Positions 23,207 through 35,741 of a stretch of 64,000 nucleotides of DNA are shown piece by piece. The notes beneath the pieces are model-generated. The model ran no database searches. It saw only the letters and a program-made list of their open reading frames with translations, and was not told the origin of the DNA. Made by a program: the position numbers and the translations under genes. Where the stretch lies: contig OZ231126.1 in assembly GCA_965153355.1 (NCBI GenBank), positions 44,020,001-44,084,000 of the forward strand, written 5' to 3'. The stretch comes from Flaccisagitta enflata. Taxonomy: Eukaryota > Chaetognatha > Sagittoidea > Aphragmophora. Each line of letters starts with the position of its first letter. Positions within the stretch are counted from its first letter, which is position 1.

Positions 23207-23999
23207 ATGATGGTAAGATACACTGAAAAGGAATAGTAAAACGCGCTCGAACTCTTAATCTCTGTATACAGTTCTCGGTTTCTCCTGCCGGAGTGCGGAA
23301 CCATCAAACCGATAACTATTGCCAACGATATGGTCTGAGGCCTTCAACAGCCAGTCGTCATTCATAGAATTCCGCTGCAATGACTAACGCACGAAAAAGA
23401 ATGGAAAGCGAATATTCGGTGAAAATGCAAACGTGGTAGTGAAAAACCGTTAGCTCTTTGAACAATTTCAGGAACAGAAAGTGAGCTGAAAGTAGGCCAG
23501 TAGGTGCGGCGTGTCGTCGTAACTCCGTTACAGATGAATGAACAAACCAACCAACCTGGACGCCGATTATAGAAGGAGTGCTGTCACACTAAAAGAATTG
23601 CAAATGAATTGAGGTCAACTACAATTCCCATGTCTTACGACTCGCGCCCACTACCTTCGATTTATGTATTCTGAAAAATGTCATTCAAATCAATTCAAAG
23701 CAATTTAACAACGATGGAAAATCTTTTGACTCAGTAATGTCGAATTCAATTGCAGGCTAATAATGTGCTGGCGCGACTAGTGGTTTCTGTCAGCAGAATA
23801 GCCATGGAGGCTGCGAAAGTGATTTGAACCAACTTCGGCGAAAGCTGCAAACGCGCAACGCCGCTGCTGCTACAATAAGCATCATATCGCTGGCTCAGAG
23901 CAAAACTGGTGGTTATACGAAATGCCATTCCGCTGTCTGATATTTGAGGCGTGATTTTGTATGGTGGTAATTCTAACCGTTTGATAAGTTAACAGCTTG

Positions 24000-24745
24000 A
24001 CTGACAATTACGTTAACCAGCATGATCTGGAGTCGAGCTCATTAACGTGAAAGACTGGAGACGGTGTTCTTTCGTGTGGGTAGTCAAGTAATCGCGGAAG
24101 CGGCGAGTAAATTTTAGGATGAATCGGCCGAAGAGGTCGTGTTGTAAAACGAACGAATTGTCACGACCTCATCCGGTTTCTATCGTAGGCCTGCCTCGTT
24201 TGCTTTCGGTAACGATAATCGGGTATCAGATTCAGGATGATTTGCGGAAGAGATTCATTTGCGGTAGCGGCAAGCATTCTCACTTCTCGAATCGGTAGTT
24301 CTCTCTATCATCTGGTTATCGTGGCGATCTCTTTATCTTCCTCTTCCTCCTCCGTCGCGTCTGGGCCGGTGGCATCGGTCTGTCATTCGTTATAAATAGT
24401 AAACGCCGTGAACCGGCGACGCTGAAACGTAATGCATTAAAATTACTTTAAAATATTTTGGGCTCTCGGAACTCAATCTCTGATATTGTGATAACACAGA
24501 CATGCACTACAGACCGTATTTTCAGCGATTTCTTTGGTGCATTGAACACTCACGAAAGTGGGGTAAGAATAAATAGAAAAATGCCTTACACTCAGAACCA
24601 TGGAGTGAATTGACTGGAAGTGCACAATAATCAGCCCATACAACCATCATTATGGTATTTTCTCGTATAATATCTGATTCTTCATGACAGGCAGGCTCGT
24701 CCTCACTCATGCAAATAAATCACTTCATTTTGAATTCTAAACGTC
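24000..24745 (-). pseudogene. Inverted, damaged copy of the acidic-protein gene
   Basis: GAATCGGCCGAAGAGGTCGT and neighbouring blocks mirror the last exon of the gene at 9803-10769. The GTACGT donor and acceptor regions are damaged. Most of the first listed exon is lost: GAATTCTAAACGTCACC at about 24733-24750 is all that remains before the near-perfect island starts. Confidence 0.6.
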
Positions 24746-24759
24746 ACCGCCTGTAGGGA

Positions 24760-25311
24760 CATGTTACAGGCATTTGAGAATGGTCGCCCTCCAATTTTTC
24801 CACATTCCACCCCCAAATTGTCCCCCGCATATGGGAAAACCGTCGCAAAAAAAATCTAGCTCTAATTTTTTTGTCCATTACCCTCCCAAGTTAGAGATAA
24901 GATTGTGGTATTATGGTATTTTGGTATTGGTCAGACACCCCTATCTTTATTAGCTCATATCTTTTAAATGAATTGAGCCAATGACCTCAACTTGGGCTCA
25001 TTTCAAACAGTTGACGCAGCTCTTTAGAATGAGTCCAAGTTGAGGTCATTAGCTCAATTTATTTAGAAGCAGCATTGCTCCTAAGTTGATGCTAGTTTGA
25101 GCAAAACATGGATTTCACTTATGCAACTTTGAAAGCTTATATCTCACAAACGAATTGAGCTAATGACCTCAACTTAGAGCTACATCTGCTCTTTAAAATG
25201 AGTTGAGGACATTAGCTCAATTATTTTAGAAGCAGCATTGCTCCAATGTTGATGTAAGTTAGTGCAAAAAATGGATTGCACTTAGAACACTTCTAGAACG
25301 TGGATGGGCGG

Positions 25312-25371
<60 letters not shown>

Positions 25372-26376
25372 ACCAACGCATGAACTACACACCAAAACCT
25401 ATAGTTGTGTGCAAAAATGTGATATCTGTTATTCCAAAGAGCCATTATACCTTAGTTACGCACAATTCCGCCCTAGAGAACGGAGATAATTCAGCGTATG
25501 ATAGAAGAAACAACAGAACTTTGTCACAGAATAATCAAAGATCAATCTGTTTTACATGGAGATTACAAAGCTTTAAACCAAACAACATTGGTATATCAGC
25601 TATGACACAGATTTTTTCTCAGTCAGATTCTAGCAGTCTAAATGCCATGTTTATTTCATCCACAAGTTTTTCATCTAATTTAATTACGCTTTGTTTGGGA
25701 ATTATCCGCCTGAGGAAGTGGCCAAGTTAAACCACAACATTGGTGCGATAAGCGGAGCTAGATGGTCGCCGTCACTGCTTGTATGAAGGCACATCTGCAT
25801 GGAAGTAAAATTTCATTCAACATGTTATCAATGAGAGAACAAAGGTTCTCACATTTCAACCTTTTTACAGAGGAAGGGTTATTACAAGGTGTGAACCCCC
25901 TAAAACTGCAGCACCCCCCTTACAGATCAAACTGCAGCAATGAATAGTTTGTGCTGGGTTTTAAATCATAGTTTAGAACTATACAAGTGGCGCCACCGAG
26001 AGGATTTTGAAATTTCCACTCCAATTTAGAGATATAGCATAAAATCCTTGATATCATAAATAATTAAATGTAACTAATTTTAACACTTTTATAAGCAATA
26101 TCTTAAGTTAGAGGTCAAAAATTCAAAATCGCTCTTGTGGCGCTATTTGTACGGATACAAAAATTCTTTCTTTACTCCAAAAATCTCTGTAATGTATTTG
26201 GTTAGTGCTGTAGATGGTGGTTCTACAGCTTTTAAGGGGTTCACACCTTGTATTTAGCACTTTTCTGTATTTTTCCTTTTGGGCAGCAGCCCCAAAGGAC
26301 CTATGCTTTCACACAAGCAGAAATTTCTCCCTCTTTTTCTCTTTCTCGGTCCGTCCTTTTCCCCCCCCCATCCTCA
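24760..26376 (-). repeat. Near-perfect inverted island: palindromic repeat, (AC)n, foldback MITE
   Basis: Mirrors 8095-9740 with very few differences. It includes the GAGGTCATTAGCTCAAT repeat (24940-25260), (AC)n at 25313-25368 and the foldback MITE at 25883-26252. A 116-codon frame is identical in both copies, but it has no recognisable domain and its conservation reflects the duplication. Confidence 0.85.
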
Positions 26377-27300
26377 TGGCAGCGAGCAAATCCTAGCCTC
26401 AGAGCTGCGGCTAGTCCCAGTAGCTGCATGGAAAATCAGCCTTCGTCCAAATCCCAGCCTTGACTCAAATCCCAGCCTTGAGACTCAAGAGTCTTGAGGC
26501 CCAAATCACGAGACCAGGCTCTATACTTGACCCAGGTAAAAGCAATAATATGATCAGCGACCGCCTGCTATGATTGAGAGGTGAAGGCTGCAGCATTGGA
26601 GCAGTCACTGGGGGCTGACAAATCATCGATCCTCCATCCATCCATCCATCCCCAGGCCCTCTCGGGTCTGAAATCTGCCCTCTCGGGCCTGAAATCAGCC
26701 CTCTCAGGCCACAGAGCCTGTCCTCTCAGACCTTGGATCTGGGCGGAGCAATCAGGCAGAGGCCAGGTGGAGGCAAATTCAAGGCCTGGGAGCCTGGAGG
26801 CGGGCTCAGGTGGGAGGGCATTTCAGGCGGGGTGGTCCAAGGCCTGGGGGCCTGGGGCAGATTGGAGCCTGAGAGGCGGATTTCAGGAGCCCTGCGGCGT
26901 CAGAATTCAGGCCTGGTGTATTTCTGGCCCGGGAGGGCAATTCAGAGGCCTGGAGACAGATTTCAAGGCCTGAGTAGAACAGGTGCTGGCCTGGCGCAGT
27001 CCAGGCCTGATGTTTTTGAGGTAGGTCAGGCCTGAGATCAGACTGAGAGTGGGAGACAGAAGCGGAAGGACAGACAGCGAACCTGTGAGAGCAAAGTCCC
27101 TGTGCCACAGGACTTGTCCCCACGACCACTGCCAACTTTACTAAAAGTAAAAACTGTGAACAAAACCAACCTAAGACAAAATTCAACTAGTAAAATCAGC
27201 CTTGATCCTTGTGAAGGCCCAAATCTGGCTGGAGTATCCCGAGACTACTAAGCAGGTCATCAGCCCCTTCGGGACTCTGCCCCTCAGCCACTTCACATAT
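26277..27300 (-). mobile_element. Inverted degraded copy of the family B element
   Basis: GGGCAGCAGCCCCAAAGG at 26280 and CAGCCCCTTCGGGACTC at 27258 mark its ends. The 20- and 21-bp arrays are present in scrambled form (26390-27060). Confidence 0.7.
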
Positions 27301-27640
27301 AGATGTAGAGGATTGCTAAAACCACACCCAAAAATTATCCCCTAAGGACACAGTGGTTTTGCACTGTATAGTGTCTGCTGGCTAGAAAGAAGTTATTTCT
27401 TGTGCAAGCGGTATTAGCTATGAGTGCAATGGGCGAAGTCAGCAATCGTCTTCAGCAAACAGAGGCAAAATGAATAATAATTGCATCTGAAGTATAAATT
27501 TCATATCAATACTTAGCTAAGATATCTTTTTATGTTAAAATGTCATCTCAACATGTAGAGGTGTCCTGGAGTAGCTCGTCAACTGCTTCCTATACACTAT
27601 AAATGTTAACTCATCTCTCTTATTTTTTACATCTTTCATA

Positions 27641-27749
27641 TGGAAGAAAAACATTTTGTTTGGGAACTCATATGATGTTTTTAATGATAAAAACTGTTTT
27701 TATCATTAAAAACATCATATGAGTTCCCAAACAAAATGTTTTTCTTCCA
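27641..27749. repeat. Perfect hairpin, arms about 53 nt
   Basis: Counterpart of 6346-6459. Both arms are exact complements, from TGGAAGAAAAACATTTTG to its inverse, with a loop of a few bases. Confidence 0.92.
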
Positions 27750-27904
27750 TCAACTTTCACCATATGTGCAATGTCTCTCAATCAACATCTTTCATATCTC
27801 AGAAAAAAAAAACAATATTATGATGGTAAAATAATCTGTGGGGTGGTAACAAAAGCTGTAAAACACTGTTGACATCATTGTTTATTCTAATCTTCTCAGA
27901 GTCG

Positions 27905-29046
27905 CGTTATCTTCTACAAAAACGTTGTATTTGAACATGAGCCACGACAATGCCAGCAAACCATTGGCCTTTCATTTATGATTTTTGCAGGTACGTGAGC
28001 GGTTACAATCAGTGCACTTTATGATCTTTTAAATCGCGAGGCTGTGTGCCTCTGTCGTACCTCCTGTGTCTGTCCCACTCCTCAGCTAACAGAATACGTG
28101 AGATCTCGACAGTGCTGCAAAACACAAGCCTGCTAAGAAACAGCAGCAGCAGGTGGAGCAATCTGGGTACTTGTGTCAAGCTGTAACCGCGCTGTCTGTA
28201 CTTTTTGTATCGGCTATCAGGTATCATTTCTTTCCGTGTACATCGCGATAAACCGCCAGCTTGTCAATTTAGACGCTAGTGGCATTGAAAATGTCAGAAA
28301 CTGTGCTGCTGCTGAAGACTATTTTCGCCAATTTTGAGTGGACACCATAAAGGCAGTGTGATGTTGTGTCTGGCCTAAATGTGTGCAAGTATTGTGTTGC
28401 ATAAAAGTGCCCAGTTGCTTGGACTCTTTAAATGTTTCACCTTCATCATTTGTATATTTTTGCAGTCTGAGCAAAGATATTGCTGTGGTGGAAGGCATGT
28501 GGTGACAGTGAAGTCTGTATCATCTCCAATAAATACTGTATCCATCAATTCTGCAAGACTCAGTGCACAGCTGGAGTGTACTCTTTACAGTTAAATGGAA
28601 AACATATTTCCTGCTGATTTGTGGCTTTGTGCCAAAAAAATCGTGAATTTTCATTTTATTTTGGAATAGGTAAAGATGCCTCTGTGTTTACTAAAACTCA
28701 TGTCAGGCTGAAATAACAACACTCACCCTTTTCCCTTCAGATAAACAATAATTGGTGTAAGTGCTTGTAACCATCAAGATACACAACCTCATAGTTGTCT
28801 TATCATAATTTGCCAATAATTTCTAAATACTTAGCTGGTAGTAGACCCGTGACAAGAATCCTGGCGAAACCTCCTCTGTATACCTGACACCATCTGAGAC
28901 AGAAGACGCATTTTGATGTGATTGACCATGTCGTCAGCAGAATAATTTTTGGGCTTCATATGCGGCAATTCAGATGTTTTTGCAAGAGCGCAGTGATGGT
29001 ATGCTTGAAGCCAGTTTCAGGTTGACTCTGTCTTTCGGCTGCAGCA
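27905..29046 (-). pseudogene. Inverted, frameshifted copy of the PIN-like gene
   Basis: Recognisable blocks include the RYKKY and LAEEW regions (about 28040-28220), the GACACAACATCACACT stretch and the segment encoding the first 60 residues (28900-29046). Frameshifts are dense. The homology to the left copy stops at about 29046, exactly opposite the left gene's visible start. Confidence 0.75.
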
Positions 29047-32000
29047 GCACGGCTGGGTCAAAGTGCAATATCTCGCCTGCGCGGCATCCTGGAACCATGG
29101 TTGGCCTGGTCTCCTTGAATGTCGCTCATCAACCATCTTTTCATCGGTCGCGATTGCTACGGCGATATCAACATTGACTGATGGTGTCGCATACCATTGG
29201 CAATATTGCGAACATCTCCATACTAAAATAAGGAACAACTCTTGTAATTCGGCCACAAACGATATCTAATCACGACATCTGGATAGCCCCAACTCTGTAT
29301 ATCCTCTTTCTGGTGGTGTTTGTCAGTTATTACAATATAGCTGATGAGCAAGCATAGGGGTGCCGCGGGGTGTCACACATTGTGTTCATTCATGCCACTC
29401 CATGTCAATCCTCCACTGTCTTTGGAGGCATCAGGCATTGTTCAATCTGCCTGATAAGCAGAGATCAGCCAGAACCATCGCGCTACAAGCAATCGTGAAA
29501 GAACTTACAAAAAAGAATTTATCTGATGATCATCTGCGCTTGCTGCAGATGTTTCTGATTTTGTGGTGATGTGTAGCAGCAACTATATGTGAGCAAATCT
29601 TACGAAGCCACACAGAATGCATGGATCACCAGCCTATCTGCTATGTATCTTTCAATATGTCAGCCATGAACATGCTGAGAAGCCCAAAAACCAGACATTT
29701 TGATTGTAGTCTTCTTTCTGACTCAGAGAAAACAAGGTCATCAAGAAATATATAAAACTTCTTCATTGCTCCACCACCCATCATGGCTGTCATGTAACTA
29801 TCAAATTGGCCACTGGGGCTGTCTGTTGCCAGTCCATTTCCATGGTGGGAATAGATCATGAAATTTTTGATAAAAATAGACCATTCAGTAAGGATCTGAT
29901 CTGCGACCTTGTGACTTCTGTAGGTGATCTTGCAGTTTTTAAATCGAGAGTGGCAAAATGAGTAGACGCGCTCAGGCTGCGCACAAAAGCCTTCCAGGAG
30001 GCCTCAGTGAGTGTTGGTGGCTGACCTGTCATGTAAATTCATATTTCTGAATGATTGAGAAGTCATCAAGCACATTAATATCAGTACATGGAGAAAAACA
30101 ATTAATCCCAGCTAACACTGGAAGAATCTTTTCTTTGTGTTTTTTTCACATTAACAACTGAACCCACAGGAGTTGGTTTTAAATGAAAGAGTTACAAATC
30201 ATGAATAAGTTCTGCTAAAATTTCATTATTATTACTATTTATAATTTGGTGATTTTCAAATGATGAACGTCTGGATTTTAACGTGATGCAAGCAATTCTA
30301 ACACTAATCTACTAATCAACTTTCAATTTTAGATGAAATGTGTCTCTGAATTTCACATCGTGGACCAACCCGGAGTTCAGCTCAATTTTTGACATGTATA
30401 TATTGATAAAGAGACAAGTCTTCTCAAGCATAAAGCAGAAAAAGTGGCCCTGAAAAAAGTGGGCATATTTGTTTGTTCTTTGACCCCAAACTGTCAGTGA
30501 TCAGTTTGGAGTGATACAAAATGATCATTTCAACATTCACTGAAAAGGTGAAGACTTTGAGCTAGAAGATTTTGGAGCCTAGTACTATTGCCATTTATTT
30601 AAGCGGAGTGCTAGGCAATGTGGTCAATGTAAATATTTGCAAAAATTATTCCAGGTAAGTAGAATAGACATCAAATGTCTGGGACACAGAAACTCATGAT
30701 AGTATACATAATAACTGATTTATGATAGCATTAATTCAGTGGTCATCCGTATTTTTGGAGTTTTTAGTAAATGACACGATATGAATCGTCAGTCGTCTGT
30801 CGGCAGGCGCCTGTATCATGAGGAAGAGCAGCTCATGACATGAAAAGCTATGTAGCTAGTATTATTATGAGAATTTTACTTCATATATAAAGTTTTTCTG
30901 TTTTTGTACTGATCTTAATGAACAAAATTGATTTTAGTAATTGCGCCTATTCATATGTACTTATCCCAACCAACACTTTCATTGATATTTTTCAGTCAAC
31001 TTCTTTCTTATCAGTAGACACTAATAACACAGCGCAAAACATAACCAAGATAATTTTCTAGGTCTGATATTGCTAAAATCATATAATACGCTCACGAGAC
31101 AGCAGGCACCGCGACCATCTAGCTATTTACAGTCGCTAGCCTGTATGTCACTCCTCACCAATATGACAAAATGTCTGTGCCTTCATCCTCTTGATCCATC
31201 TTCGCCATCCATTCTTATTGCCTGGCGTTATAACCTTGATTTTGTTGTCACTTGGGAGTGGGGATTTCCCAGCCTTGTAAAATCAAATGAATCCTGATCT
31301 TATCTACATGGATAGAGCAAATGTTTATCATTCCCCATGGAGTCAGGACCTGATTCATCATGACATTGGAAACTGATATACTACGTGGATTCCTGATGAT
31401 GGATACTATCAAAATTTGTTGATGCCTGCATGTTTCAGACTTCAAAATCGTCTGTGGCTGACCAAGAGATGTTTTGTGCCAACTCAACACTTATCTGCGG
31501 CAGTGAATATGAAGCTATCGGTGGAGAGTAAGTGTCAGCTGTGTCTTTTTGCAGGATATATCAGATGACACACATCAGACACACATATAAAAGTGACGCA
31601 GAGACGGGTTGGTGGGCAGGCATCAACCCATCATTCTGGCCATGCCTGTGCACACATACAACATCTAAAACTCTTTCCCTTTTGACTCTTGTGTTCAACA
31701 ATGGAGTGATGAGCTTTGTTGCTGCTACACCGTTGTTGTTGTTTTTGTTGATGACTGTCTTTATGTCGGTATTACCACCATCACATCGCTCTAGTATATC
31801 ATCGCCACCAGCGCTATCTCATAGCCACCGTAATACGTATTATTGCTAGGTAGTGACCACAACTTCAAATTTATCAACTTTGGAAAGATAACTGCTGGCT
31901 AAATTGAGCTAATGACATGGGCATATTAAAGTTGCGTCTGTTCTTCAAAATGAGCTCAAGTTGAGGTCATTAGCTCTATTTGTATTCAAAAGAATCAAGA

Positions 32001-32600
32001 TTCAAAGTTGCACAAGTAAAATCCATGTTTTGCACAAACTTACATCAACTTTAGAGCAATTGCGCTTCTAAAAGTATTGAACTAATGTCTCAACGTGAGC
32101 TCATTTGAAGAGTTGCTCTCTTAAAATGAGCCAAGTTGAGGTCATTAGCTCAACTTGTTTAAAAGATATGAGCTAACAAAGATTGAGATGTCTCCGTTTC
32201 ATCTTTGTTTTTCTTTAACCACCACTGCTCCAATTCTAATGCCCGTGACTTTCTGAGGCATGTTTATTTTTTTTTAGTAATATTGGAAAGGAAAAAGCGC
32301 CGGGTGGGGGTACTCAAGCCAATATTCTTCGCATTCCATGAGCGCTCACCACCATTTTCCTTTGATGTCAGGTGGACGAAAAGAATTAGGCATTTTTCCC
32401 GACATTTATGTGTGGGAAGATGCTGGGAGTGTATGCAAAAGGTGTTTAACCTCTCAAGCCTGCCTGTATGTCACAGGACGTGGGTGAGCTCGATATATTT
32501 TGAATTCCGGTTTTCATTTGTATCTGCTAACCGTCACCTGAACTATCTGACATGACTAAATCGAAATGGCAAGCGCAGCAACTCAGTGCAAGTGTGATAA
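29047..32600 (+). other. Third, forward and very noisy copy of part of 4830-9750
   Basis: Forward similarity to the left arm resumes: about 29170-29330 resembles 4960-5170 (PIN-like gene), 30700-31125 resembles 6360-6905 (hairpin and downstream), 31880-32210 resembles 9240-9560, and 32380-32485 resembles 9620-9745. Identity is low and the family B and (GT)n parts are largely lost, so the exact right edge is uncertain. No intact gene is present. Anchors were found by eye. Confidence 0.55.
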
Positions 32601-33760
32601 CTCTGTCGACAGAGCAAACTGCGAAAAAATCTGAATCTTTTTCGTCTGCCATTTGAACTCTTATGACGATTTGAACTGAAAGGCGGATTGGAGATTGTAT
32701 TTATTGACGATCGAGGCACGAAGCTGTCGTATTAATCGGAATGAAATCGGCGACGTCACTGTCGTTTGGCGCGGTAGTGAAGTCAGAACCCAGATGGAAA
32801 AGAAATATTATTTATATGAATCTTGATAAGAGCGCGTGAACAAGCCGCAGCAGTCAGCAGTAGAAGAAGCATGATATTCAGGCAAAACCTGATATCCTCA
32901 GAACAAGTCAGATACAACCACTGATGCGTGCTCTCCAATGTTTAAAGTGTTTATGGTTTGCTTCATGGTACAACACAGCAATTGAGGCAAGACCACAAAA
33001 CACAAAAAGAGTAGAAATTGACAGTGAATTCAGTCAACTCATTAAATTGAAGTAATCTGATTATCTCATAATGCATTTAACGTAATTTGAAATATAATCT
33101 TTATTATATGAATGTCTAGTTTCAAAGGCAATCTAAAAAATGATGTTAGGGTTAAGAAAATCTTCCAATTTTTCTGAGAAATTTGAACTTGTTACTGTAA
33201 TTACTACACTTTTTGTTATAGGTACGTCATTTTTTGGCCAAAGCCTTTAAAAGATATAGAGAAGGCTATTAATGAAATAACTACACTATTCCTAATTTTG
33301 GAGCAATATAAAGCCTTGATGTTCTTCTATAGACTAGGTTCTTATGAGAAAGAAATAGCGTATTAAGATGTTATAAGAGCAATTTCGTTGAAATTGCCGA
33401 AACCGAATCTCAGCCTAGGCATTCTCCTATTTTGTTCTAAAAACCTTTACCCATCCCAGGCTCATGTCTCATTTTCGATTTTTTGAGTTCCGAGTTACGA
33501 ATTAATGTTTTCTTTTTTTGCTTGCGACAATTTGAGCATTTGAGTCAGAAATAGGCTCGCCTGAGGCTGGGGTTGAAATTGGTACAGGGTGAAAGAGGGC
33601 ACATTTTTACACCATCTGGAAAAAAGCTGGGCACTGTCGGACCAATACTTTAGGCGCTATGAATTTTTGAATCTTTTTTTATTTTTTCACATTTTCCGCA
33701 TTTTTCTCAAAGATCTATATTTTTCATTGATCTCAATTTTGGGCCTTAAGTTACAACAAA
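32600..33760. other. Gene-free DNA
   Basis: No coding exon, terminal repeat or tandem array was recognised. Somewhere here ordinary single-copy-looking sequence resumes. Confidence 0.5.
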
Positions 33761-33761
33761 A

Positions 33762-34090
33762 ATGAGTTCAGCAGAGGGCATAGGGAGGGAGGGTGAGGGA
33801 GAGGGTGGAAGGAGAGAAGGAGGAAGGGGAGGGAGAGGGGTGGAGGAGAGGAGGAGAGGAGGAGAGGAGGAGAGCAAGGGAGGGATGAAGGGAGGAGGGA
33901 GGGAGGAAGAGGGAGGGAGGAAGGAGGAGATAGGGGAGGGAGAAGATGGGAGAGCGGGGAGAAAGGAGGAGTGTGAGGAGAAGGGAAGCGGTGAGAGAGG
34001 GAGAGGAGGAGGGTCAGGAGGGAAGAGGGAAGAGAGAGGAAGGGAGGGAAAGGGCACATTTGAAGCACTGTAATAGGGACAGAGACAGAC

Positions 34091-34141
<51 letters not shown>

Positions 34142-34200
34142 AACACACACTTACAAACACCAACACAAACACACACCAACACAAACACACACACACACAG
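33762..34200. repeat. Purine tract (GGGA/GGAG)n then (CA)n
   Basis: 33770-34060 is almost pure G/A on the plus strand with GAGGGAGG and GGAGGA motifs. (CA)n with CAA interruptions follows at 34088-34200. Pro/Ser- and Gly/Glu-rich frames here are artefacts. Confidence 0.93.
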
Positions 34201-34204
34201 AGGC

Positions 34205-35285
34205 CCGTGAATATAATGACGAAAGAGAAGGAACTGAAAAAAAAACAATTTTACAATTTTTTTCCGGTCGGCAAGAGCTGCCTTTACTGGTAAAATTGAA
34301 GTGTTTGCCATGAATCCGCCTGAACAGTTGAACCTTGCTTGTTCCCTTGTCCTGAGACTATTTTCTCCTCCAACCCTTTCCGCCTCTGTCGTCTTTTAAG
34401 CGAATCTCCTCAAAGCTTTGTACCTCTGCCTCGTTTTCGCCTCAACAACAACATGGAGCAATTGATCTCGCGCCTCTCCTCCCCCACCATCTATCATTTT
34501 AGGCACCACCACCACCGCCTCTTTTTCTCTCTTCCCAATCTCGGACTCAGGATCTCTATCTCTCTCTCTTTACAATAATCTTCTCTCTCTCCCTCTCTCA
34601 CTCCTCCGGAAAAGCTCTCAGCTTCGATCAACTCAGGACTTTATACTTTTCCCTTTTGTCACTTCACCTCATCAATTAACAAACCTCCCAGGGATTCATC
34701 TTAAAATAATATTAATAATTAAATCAATGAATTATTAAATCGATAAATAGCCCCCTTTCATCGCCTCGACACTCAGCAAAAACAGTAATCGATCCCAAAC
34801 TGCTCAACATAGAAATTTGTATCAGATAATCATCCAATTCATTCCTGCTATCATCAAAACGTCAAGTTCATATCCTACTGTTCTCAGATATTTTTAAAGG
34901 AAGAAAATAAGCATAATCTATTATGGGTAAGTGACTAAATGACACAATGCCCCGATTTTTGTCTGGTTTTGTTTCTTTTCCTTTTTTCTCAACAACTTTG
35001 TTGTTTCTTTTCCTTTTTTTCTCAACAGTTTCTCTTGCAGAAGCGGATTAAAAAAAATTCATATGTGCTAAGTCGAAAGTTGATTTTCTTATCATTGAAG
35101 AATGAAGAATACATGGAACTATTGCAAATTTAAAAGATTATTGTAACATGAATGAGCCATTTGTTGTGGGGTAAGATGGGATAGGATAGTTTTTAATCAA
35201 TTTCGAGTAGGGCAAACAAGTCTGAAACAATTAAAACGATACAGAAAAGGTGTCTTGAATAGACATTGCTCAACTTACAACAACT
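34205..35285. other. Gene-free DNA
   Basis: Pyrimidine-rich 34340-34620 and AT-rich beyond. No recognised feature. Confidence 0.5.
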
Positions 35286-35741
35286 ATGGCCTCAACGCGA
35301 TTCCATGATCTTAGTCTTATCCCTATAAAAACTGAGCCTGATTCTGCCGATTTCTTAGTTCCCATTGGATCAAGCTCCGAAGGTCAAGCTCTCATTCTTT
35401 ATTTAGATTGGGGTCGGTTAGTAATGTAATCCAATTATCATACGCAAATGATCATTGCGCACCGAAGATTGATATTCCCTTACACCCCCTCCCTCTCATG
35501 TCCCGCTCCCACATCCATCCTCCCGTCCCCTACCCTTTTGCTCTCATCCAAATCTGTCGCAATTTGCAGCAATTCCGTCATTGGACGCTGAGACGCTTTC
35601 TAAAACCTCATCAGTATCCGAAACCGCACTCGATATCAGCATTTACGCCTGTCGCTTTTCTCCTATTTGCCTCCGTTTGCATGATGATGATGATTATGAT
35701 GATTATCAAGTTGTTCCGACTTTCGCGTTCACAGTAAAAAG
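35286..35741 (+). CDS. Candidate two-exon gene start, unrecognised protein
   Basis: Exon 1 (35286-35412) opens with ATG and encodes MASTRFHDLSLIPIKTEPDS followed by ADFLVPIGSSSEGQ. Exon 2 (35570-35741) follows the acceptor AATTTGCAG and encodes LDAETLSKTSSVSETALDIS and an acidic HDDDDYDDYQ patch, then reaches a donor AAAAAG|GTCAGT. A GGG|GTCGGT donor for exon 1 keeps the phase. IKTEP matches the sumoylation consensus often seen in nuclear regulators. No DNA-binding domain is seen and no further exon was found downstream. Composition is more protein-like than the surrounding DNA, but the exon 1 donor is weak, so this is a tentative call. Confidence 0.35.

Larger units (their letters stand above)
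18007..29046 (-). other. Second, inverted and mostly degraded copy of 4830-17987
   Basis: Order and orientation of every landmark are mirrored: gasdermin exons 8 to 1, the acidic-protein gene, the (AC)n tract, the foldback MITE, family B, the hairpin and the PIN-like gene. Identity is mosaic. About 18151-19122, 24760-26376 and 27490-27830 are near perfect. The rest carries dense substitutions and indels and has lost long repeats. The copy is about 2.1 kb shorter than its source. Confidence 0.88.

Noticed and set aside
29017-29256. Additional 5' exons of the PIN-like gene on the minus strand
   Set aside because: Sequence right of 29046 aligns better, though weakly, to the PIN-like gene in forward orientation, consistent with a second turn.
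31300-31530. Plus-strand peptide resembling a coding exon before a GTAAGT-like site
   Set aside because: It contains a stop, lies in the noisy third copy, and matches no known domain.
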